DNA of 64,000 nt from contig QJNS01000034.1 of assembly GCA_004154925.1 (NCBI GenBank), positions 124,001 to 188,000 of the forward strand. Reading direction: 5' to 3'. The DNA comes from Monosporascus cannonballus. Its lineage: Eukaryota; Ascomycota; Sordariomycetes; Xylariales. This document shows positions 56,688-64,000 of the stretch, one piece after another (position 1 is the stretch's first letter; every line of letters starts with the position of its first letter). Both the position numbers and the translations under genes were made by a program. A model generated the notes under the pieces. The model worked only from the letters and a program-made list of their open reading frames with translations. It made no database searches and was not told the origin of the DNA.

Positions 56688-59600
56688 ATGGCTGAGGTAC
56701 AAGCCCGAACCCAGGCATCATCCTCTCGTGGCAGAGGTGGTGGCCGTGGGGGAAGAGGAGGCTATGCGAGCCGGAATGGCAACAGCAGACGAACCAACGG
56801 CGACAAGTTTACGGATTCCACTGGCGGTACTGCTGCCTTTGATGACGAGAGCGACCTTGGCCACCTCAGGAAGAAGTTTGGCAGTGACAAGGTAGAAACC
56901 ATCAAGGAGCTCTTTCCGGACTGGTCCGACGCCGATATTCTCTACGCTCTCCAAGAAACCGATGGCGACATTGAGGTCGCCGCTACCCGTATCAGTGAAG
57001 GTTCGTCTCGAACTCGTAATGCCTCTTCTTCTGTACCATCCTAGATCGTTTACTACGCTTGTACGTGTTGTGTTTCTACCGCTAACACATTCTGGCCCTG
57101 CAGGAACCATTTCTCAATGGGGCGAGGTATCCAAGCCCAAGAGGAGCAGCACAAAGCCCAAGGCGAAGGAATCAACCTCATCTGCTGGCCACGCCGAATC
57201 GCCTGGTACTGGTAGACCCTCGCGCGGTGCACGTGGAGACGGTGGACGGGGTGGACGCGCACGTGGGGGCGAGAGAGCTCGTGGCGGAAGGGGCAGAGCG
57301 GCTTCGCATGCCGTGACTACCAACGGCCACCGATCCAAGGAGAACCAACAGCTTTCTGTACCGACCGAAGAGTCTTCCGGCTGGGGCAACGCTACTGCGG
57401 CTGATGATACTACCGCTTCTCCGAACGCTGAATGGGGCACCACCGGCGGGGGCGCGGCCGACTCTACCACCGAAACTGCCTCTAAGCCCACTCCTACCGC
57501 TTCTACTAGCGCCGACTCTACCTCTCACCCTACTGCAATTCCCTCTCAAGCTACTCAGAAGACCTGGGCTAGCATGCTTCGACAGTCTACCGCACCTAAG
57601 CCTGCACCTAAGCCCAAGGAAGTGCCCGCCCCCAAACCCGCCGAATCCATCGAACCTCTGCCTCCCGCCGAACCTGCCGCCCCCGAACCCGAACCTCAGG
57701 TGGAAGAAACGCAGGAGGAGACTGTCAAGCCCGCCGCTCCGGCCCCTGCCGAGGAGCCCAAGATTGTAGAGCCCGAAGTTGCCTTGCCCCTCCCGGAAGA
57801 TGATTTGACGAAACAGAACCTCGAGAAGGTTCCCGACGAATCACATCCGCCGGCCACTGCCACTGTGGCTAGCACTACTGCCGACTCGTGGGATGCCCGC
57901 CAGACTCAGCCGACTAGTGCCGCGGTAACACCCCTTTCTGCGTCCCAGGCCCAGCACCAGACCGCCCGTCCCGCCCCTAGTGGTTATGCCGCAACTGCTC
58001 TGAAGGCGACCGAGCGCCCCGCCGCTCGCATGCCTAGTTACCAGCGACGACTGCTCGAGCAAGAGGAGGCTGTTCGCATGCCGGGAAATCGCGAGGTCGA
58101 CCGTGCCGCCGTCCAGTTTGGCGCCTTCAGCCTAAACGGCAACGAGGACGATATCGACGGCGATCGCGAAGATCCAGAGACTAGAGGTCAACCCCCGCTG
58201 GAATCTCCGAGCCAACCTCGAGCAGCGCTTCCACCCGTACCGCAGCAGCCGACCACTCTTCCCGAATCCTTCCCCGCCGCCCAGAAGCCGGCAGCCTCCC
58301 TGCCTCAGCAGTCTCCCACAGCTGGTGAACCCCCCGTGAACTCCCACCAAAGGGAACGCATTACTAACAACCATCCAGCAGCCCCCGTCGCCCCGCCCAC
58401 TGGACCGGCTGCTACTATGGCTCAGCGTATGTCACAGTACCCTCAGTTCTCTCACCCTACTAACAGCATCCCAGCGCCGCAAGCGCCGTCGGGCAACCAA
58501 CAGTTTGGCCGCTTCGGGCAGGCCAACACCCAAGATTCGACCGCGTTCCCGCAGAAACCGTACGAAGGCTTCGGCCAGCAACACACCGCAGCCACGTCTG
58601 CCGGAAGCTTTGACAGCTTCCCGGCGGCGACTACGCAAGCGCCAGGCCCGCAGAATGCCTTCAGCTCCGCCCCCGGCGACTATTCTTCCTACTACACCGC
58701 CGATCAGCAAGGACGCAGCGCTTATAATTACTATGGTCAGTACGGCCAACACGGCGGCCAGAGCCACCACGAGGGCCCTAACTCGCAGAGCCGCGCATTT
58801 GGAGGTTACAATGCCTCGCAGAACGACAACCTTAGCCAGTACCCGCAGAGCGGTACTCAGCAGTCACGCTTCGGCGCCGCGGCTTCCGCTGACGCTCAGA
58901 ACAGCGGTCACAATACGCCCAACCTGCCGAGCCAGACTCAGCCGCAGCAGCAGTCGTCGGCGCAGGCGAACCAGCCGCAGTCTAACCTCCACCAGCAACC
59001 CCACGGAAATCAATATCCGTATGCGCACCCGTATTTCTCCAGCCCGTATTACAGCAACTATATGCAACAGTTCGGCGGTGGTTACGGCCAAGGCGGTTAT
59101 GGCGGTGCGCCCTACGGCAAAGGCGGCCTGTATGGTCAGCCTCACCAGTACGGCATGTCGCCCCAAGGACCCTACGACCACGGTACGTCTCCCGCAACCA
59201 CGGGTTTTGGCCAATCATCTCTAGGGGGCCGTGACAGCGGCGGCTTGGGCTCAAGCATCGATAACTACGGTCGCGCCGGTTCGACGCAGTCGGGGGCTCA
59301 AGGGGGCCTTGGCGGCAGTGGCTTTGGCGGTATTCACGACACTTTCGCCCGCGGTTCGGCTTACCCCCAGGGAGTCCAAGGGTTTGGAAATCCGAACGCG
59401 CAGGCCTCAAACGCTGCGTCTAGCAACGACGATCTGAAGCCCTACGGCGAATCTAAGGCTGCTGCTGGCCCTAGCCCCTCCCTCGCTGCGGCAGCTCGCC
59501 CCGGCTCTGCGACGAACAACGCGCCTTCGGTGTCGGGTCTTCCGCCTCCTCAGTCAGCCCAGCAGGGTATGGGCGGCTACGGTGGTTATCCCAGTCACAT

Positions 59601-59772
59601 CCAAGGCCACGGACTGCACGGCAACCAATCTGCCGGTAGTAGCTACGGACTTGGTGGCTCCGGTGCTCAGGGCCACGGCACCACGCCCTACGGCGGCTTC
59701 GGCGGCAACCAGGGCTTCGGCGCGTACTACGGTGGCCGGCAGCAAGGTGGCTGGGGCGGCAATTACCACTAG
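56688..59772 (+). CDS. DEF1: RNA polymerase II degradation factor DEF1-like (CUE domain, Gln-rich)
   Basis: Exons 56688-57000 and 57104-59772, intron donor GTTCGT, acceptor GCAG; 993 residues. The start is Met31 of the open frame (MAEVQARTQ), chosen because an RGG-rich stretch (residues 14-30) begins right after it. A CUE ubiquitin-binding domain lies at about 68-105 (VETIKELFPDWSDADILYAL, then GDIEVAATRIS). A second RGG-rich block follows the intron, then Pro/Ala/Glu-rich and Gln/Asn/Gly/Tyr-rich low-complexity sequence to the end, with many GGYG repeats. In yeast, Def1 brings the elongin-cullin ligase to stalled RNA polymerase II after proteolytic loss of its C-terminus; that role here is by homology of architecture. 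The low-complexity tail suggests phase separation or prion-like behaviour (inference). Confidence 0.85.
57001..57103 (+). other. Intron of the DEF1-like gene, inside the CUE-domain end
   Basis: 103 bp, donor GTTCGTCT, acceptor CCCTGCAG, phase 1. Joins ISEG to TISQWGE. The region also stays partly open without splicing. Confidence 0.75.
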
Positions 59773-60852
59773 TTAACGGTCACGTCGCAACCGCGAGAGC
59801 ACAGAGCTCAGCTCGCCAAAATCACTGGGAAGAGTCATCGAACGATAAAACAAAAAAATGGCCGACGAAATATGGGTTTCCGTACTCGACTTGCAATTCG
59901 CACCTGAACACTTGAACAGGGATCAGGTGAGAGGGGATGCTTTCTACTCTCTATTCTCTTCTCCGTTAATTGAGGGCAGTTAATGGGCATGCTCTCATAT
60001 CTCTCACTACTGTGTATTCAATGCATGGGACGGACGGGGTGGGGGCAAAAAGTTTATTAGTTGCTGCTTCTTCTCGCGTTGACGTCGGTCCCAGGACAGG
60101 ATGGATGAATGGACGGAATGACGGTGCGCGTATGCATGTGTACGATTGAACTGACATTTTTTTTTTCTTCACACCCTTGACATAGGAAAGAATGGCATGG
60201 GTTTTCTTCCGAGGCAAGGGCTATCTAATAGTGCCCATCCCTACATGTATACTTCACGTCTCATGGTGATGAATGCCTAGGGGCTAGGGTCAGGATGATA
60301 CTGAAGAATGAAGTGCACACTATTCTACTTAGCTGTGACTGCTTGCTGACGTCCGGGGCCTCTCGCTCATAAGCTCCCTAAACTTTTGTTCCTCGTTGCC
60401 TTGTAATGGCGTATACTTCCTCACCGTGCTAGCTATTCGCTCCCTGGCGCTGCCAGCTACCTATGCTTATGTATCGGCTGAAAGCCGTGATGGGATTGCT
60501 TCTCGGTGCTAATAAAGCACAGTCCATAACAGCCCCTTCTGTCACCACTAGCCCCAAAACTGCAGCTTTATATGACGAATGGTGACCTCCTGATGGCCCT
60601 ACAGGATGAATACGGATGGGATCACACATCCCTTTCTTGGCCTATCCTTGTGACGAAGTCGAAGTTAACGTTAGGAGGCTACGGCTGGCAGTAGTTTAAC
60701 GGCTACCTAGGTACCTACATACTTCGTAGGGAGGCTAAGCAACAGGTAAGTAGCCAAGGTCATTAGCAGCGACAGATTGCCTAATCCATCCAGCCTCTTT
60801 CGTTGCTGTCGGGCTGCTAACCTAACCCTCACTCAACACAACCGCGACAGAA
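59773..60852. other. Intergenic, 3' side of the DEF1-like gene
   Basis: 1.1 kb with no gene recognised. It contains a T-rich run (about 60155-60165) and a patch of GTACCT/TAGGTACC motifs at 60705-60730. Confidence 0.4.
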
Positions 60853-61834
60853 ATGGGCTCTTTTCTGTCTAGAAATGAGCTCGCAGTCCATGAGCAGGTG
60901 TGTTTCTTTGACATACGTCAATTATATCGGCTGTATTTACAAACCTTACCAAACTGTCCTCGCTACCGGCGGCTCAACAGGCCTGAGTCCAAGCACGGCA
61001 TGCTAACTGGAGAAAAGGGGGCCGGCAGTATCATTGTCACCCGCAATTAGACAAATTACAGCTAGCCGTTGCTCGCATCTCGGTAACCTTAAGCTCTTCG
61101 TTCCTGTTATCTTGTCACTAGATTTAGGGGTCGATCGTTGCCAAGCGAGGCGCTCGCTCACCCGGGACCCAACGTGTTCACTACATCGGCGCCGATGTGA
61201 CCACGGCGTCCGAATGCGCTCATGTAGTCGCTGAATCCATCTTGTGGAATGGCGGCTCGCCGCCCGACATTGTCTGGTGTTGCAGCGGCAGCGCGCACCC
61301 GACGCTGTTCATCGACACACCCGTCGAGAATTCCAGGCCATGATAGACAGCAACTACTTCTCGTGTGTCTGCATGGCCCACGCGGTATTCAATGCCTGGC
61401 TGCGATCAGATGCGACTGCCAAGGAGACGAATCCCCAAACCGACAGATCAACTCCCATGCCACTGCCCCCGCGCCATCTCAACCCCACGGGCCCCTTCGC
61501 CTCGTTCTACAGCCTCGCCGGCTTCACGCCGTACAGTCATTCGAACGCGGCAATCCGGACCCTCTCCGACTCCCTCTCGCAGGAGATGAGCCTCTGCGCC
61601 GCGGCGCATCTGTACCTTCCTCGCGTGCGCGTGCACACCGTCCTGCCCGCCACCATGCCACCGTGGTCGCTGGAGGACGAGAGCCGGGTCAAGACCGACC
61701 TGACCAAGTCCCTAGAGGAATGGGACCACGTGCTGACGCAACAGGAGTGCGCGTGGCGGGCAACCGCAGGGCTCGAGAGCGGCGAGGAGCTGGTGATGAC
61801 GAGCACGATCGTTAGATTGGTAATGAGTAGCTGA
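60853..61834 (+). pseudogene. Pseudogene of 3-ketodihydrosphingosine reductase-like SDR
   Basis: Relic of a short-chain dehydrogenase of the KDSR/TSC10 type (sphingolipid synthesis, ER). The first exon reads MGSFLSRNELAVHEQ (60853-60897). The intron ends in AA instead of AG at 60951-60952. The nucleotide-binding motif TGGSTGLS has lost its last Gly. A TAA at 61002-61004 replaces a Gln codon. Frame changes follow: KGAGSIIVTRN, then DKLQLAVARIS, then YIGADVTTASECAHVV and DIVWCCSGSAHPTLFID. A one-base deletion near 61331 (VE then FQAMIDSNYF in another frame) follows. The C-terminal half is open (about 61330-61834): catalytic region FYSLAGFTPYSHSNAAIR retains Tyr, but the canonical Lys position reads Asn. 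RIP-like C-to-T changes are seen although the surroundings are not AT-rich. Confidence 0.82.
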
Positions 61835-64000
61835 TGGGAGGGAGCGTACGAGGGGGGTTCTGGAGTGACCTGGTGAACACCGTCTCAGGGTGGTAACGCT
61901 TGTAGTGATGGTGTTTATCAGGTGGGATACGGGACGCAAAACTTGCGAAGTGGAGAAGGGAGCATGGGCCGAGCGGGATGCTGGAGAAAAAGGAGTAAAT
62001 GTCTGAAGACATTAAATCGTAATATCCTACGTTATCAGAGGAGCAGAAATCTAATAAAACGCTTCCTATATGGAAGAGGCTGATCATTGCTGTCCCCTTC
62101 GATGCCGGTTTTACCTTGTGCCTTTGGGCCTTGACTCAACATCGCAGCTGAAGGGGGCCTGTTCCCCCTTTGATATCTCTGCTTGTATTATGGTCATGGA
62201 ACCTATATGCTCTCATAAAGCGATGCCTTCTCTCGAGATGGTGTTGAGCTCGTCGCCGTTGCTCACCGCCACTTGTGGTACCAAGTAAAGGGGTAAGAGG
62301 AAACAGGTGCATCTGTTGCCATCAAACACGCCCAGGCCTTATCACTCACCGACGTTCCAATTTGTCGTGCCGCCATACCGCGCACAACAGGTACAGTGCC
62401 GTGTCAGCAATGCCATCCACGCCCCTTAATTAATGAATAGCCCAGACGGAGCGCCGATTGGAACTGGCTATGGGATCCACTGCAGAGCCTCGAATCATCG
62501 ACGCATCAGCGAAGTCGTCAGGATTCTCCCAGGGGGATCAAGGCTAGAGAGGGGTACTTGACCTGGCGGGTGAGCTCCACCGTTAGCCATTCACATCTAC
62601 AAAGAAATCTCGCCTGGCGCAGCAGCGATCGATTGGGCCGATACCAGGCACGGGACGGTTACGCTCTGGGAGGCTAGTGGCGATTATGGCTTATGATACA
62701 TCAGAGGCTTACGCCGGGGGAGAACTTCGTCCCTCCACATCCAGATCATCATCCGACCCTGATGGTATGTTTCGGATGCAGGAAGCATCGCGGATGTACT
62801 TTATCATGGTCATCTACGGCTCTTGGGCGTCGTTTCTTCCTTAGTTAGTCTATTGTCCGCCTCTTGCTGCTCGTGCTCGATATTTCTGAGGTGCGCCATC
62901 CCGGCGCCAACATTACGGACTGATTATGGGAAATATCAAACGATGGGTGGGCCTTTAACGGGGCACGCGGCTCCTGAAGTGATGGAAATGGTCTAAGATC
63001 GGGGTGGTTCCTTCGACATAGGGAAGTGCTCTGACGCCCCTTTTCACGGCGCTCCGGCAGTCTAGTCGACATCTCTATCTACAGTTCTGGTAGCGACTAT
63101 GGGCTGCGGGCACACATACAGATGGTGGCCCCGAGTCCAGGTTAAATCTCATTCCCTGTCAGCTGTTTCCATGTTATGGTTTTATAATGTCATCTGGGCT
63201 GTTCTCGTGTGGATTACTACGTTCTTGCCGCGACTATTCACTCTTCGTAGTTACATCCACGTTGTAACTTAAGTCTTAATGCGCTATAGACTTCCGACGC
63301 GCCCACCTGACTGTAAGTAGATCTACCATGCCTGGGTACGTAGGTAGCACAACAGTCCGCGATGGGCGGACGGGGGAGCAGCTGTATACATACGTCCGTA
63401 TCAACGCTTGTTACGCTTGGAATCTTGCTAAGCGGCCCGTGGGACAGCAGAACATTGCGCCGGATGTGGACGGGAGGAGTCGCATGGTACGGCCACTGCT
63501 TTCCCGACGATAAATGCATGGAGAGTCTTAATTATGACGATAACAATACATTCATACGCGAGGTTATCAGTAGATGATCACGGTGAGTACTAGATAACTA
63601 ATGCTGCTGCCGAACCTCCACGCCATCGTTGCCAGCGAAACTTGTACTCGCTAGGAGCGCACCCAGAAGACCGGGATGACCTGCGAAAAGGAGGCACACG
63701 GATATCCTGGGTGGTAATTCAGAGCGAAATCCGCAGGAAACGCGTTTCTCGTACGACAGGGCCCAGGAAATCTCTGGGTCTTATTGAGTGGAGCAGAACG
63801 TCTTCCTGCCCACCAGGAGAAGCCCATGACACCACCAAATTGCTGCCCAGAATCATCTCTTTCCTACCGATCTGTAGTCTAGGTGTGTCGATTACCAGCG
63901 CATCAGTGGCGAGGAGCTGCAGCAGGCGTCCCTGTTGCAAGCAGCCATACGGTGGAAGAGAAATTCCGATGGATGTTTGAGTGGAAAACCAGCCATATCC
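61835..64000. other. Gene-poor stretch to the window end
   Basis: 2.2 kb with only short open frames (62070-62288, 63328-63577, 63642-63980) lacking recognisable motifs. No RNA gene seen. Confidence 0.4.

Noticed and set aside
57404..59437. Several Pro/Arg/Thr-rich ORFs within the DEF1-like gene on both strands
   Set aside because: Out-of-frame readings of its low-complexity repeats.
1..64000. tRNA, rRNA genes or CRISPR arrays
   Set aside because: None recognised on reading; no regularly spaced repeats, and CRISPR is not expected in a fungal nuclear genome.

Overview
This is nuclear DNA of a filamentous ascomycete (Pezizomycotina, probably a Sordariomycete). Genes carry short GT-AG introns (about 50-170 bp) and encode typical fungal proteins: a DEF1-type factor, LysM, kelch, ankyrin and DUF4291 proteins. 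They are interrupted by extremely AT-rich blocks (about 1-15,600 and 19,310-29,480) in which transposon reading frames are destroyed by C-to-T/G-to-A transitions. Gln and Arg codons become TAG/TAA/TGA and Cys becomes Tyr, the signature of repeat-induced point mutation (RIP).

Layout of the left half. The AT-rich blocks resolve into nested transposons whose borders can still be placed to the base. Two inverted copies of a DNA transposon family 'D' (Tc1/mariner, Fot1/pogo-like; 40-bp terminal inverted repeat next to TA) lie tail to tail: left copy <1-15,784 (+) and right copy 18,461-29,763 (-). The left copy carries Ty3/Gypsy chromovirus A (1,299-14,680), itself interrupted by chromovirus B (5,131-11,809). 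The right copy carries chromovirus C (20,279-28,356, minus strand), itself interrupted by a small Gag-only LTR element F (24,809-26,321). Equal-length LTR pairs (371, 367, 415 and 165 bp) and 5-bp target duplications support each level. Each chromovirus also has an antisense reading frame between the chromodomain and the 3' LTR. Between the two D copies sits one unmutated eight-exon gene for succinate-semialdehyde dehydrogenase.

Right half (about 29.8-64 kb), gene-bearing DNA of normal composition: a membrane-anchored ubiquitin-specific protease (30,047-31,972); class II fructose-bisphosphate aldolase (34,411-36,016, with an assembly gap in intron 2); a 1,466-residue membrane/ankyrin protein (minus); a DUF4291 protein (minus); a two-LysM secreted protein (minus); a TMEM14 protein in three exons (48,502-48,948, minus); a kelch/transmembrane gene that looks broken (50,431-53,104); a conserved fungal protein with a mitochondrial-like N-terminus (53,589-54,851, minus); the DEF1-like CUE protein (56,688-59,772); and a decayed 3-ketodihydrosphingosine reductase-like pseudogene (60,853-61,834). 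The last 2 kb and several intergenic stretches hold nothing I can recognise.

The genes look like ordinary neighbours of mixed function, not a cluster. The coherent story is genome defence: RIP has inactivated a stack of mobile elements around a single spared metabolic gene.
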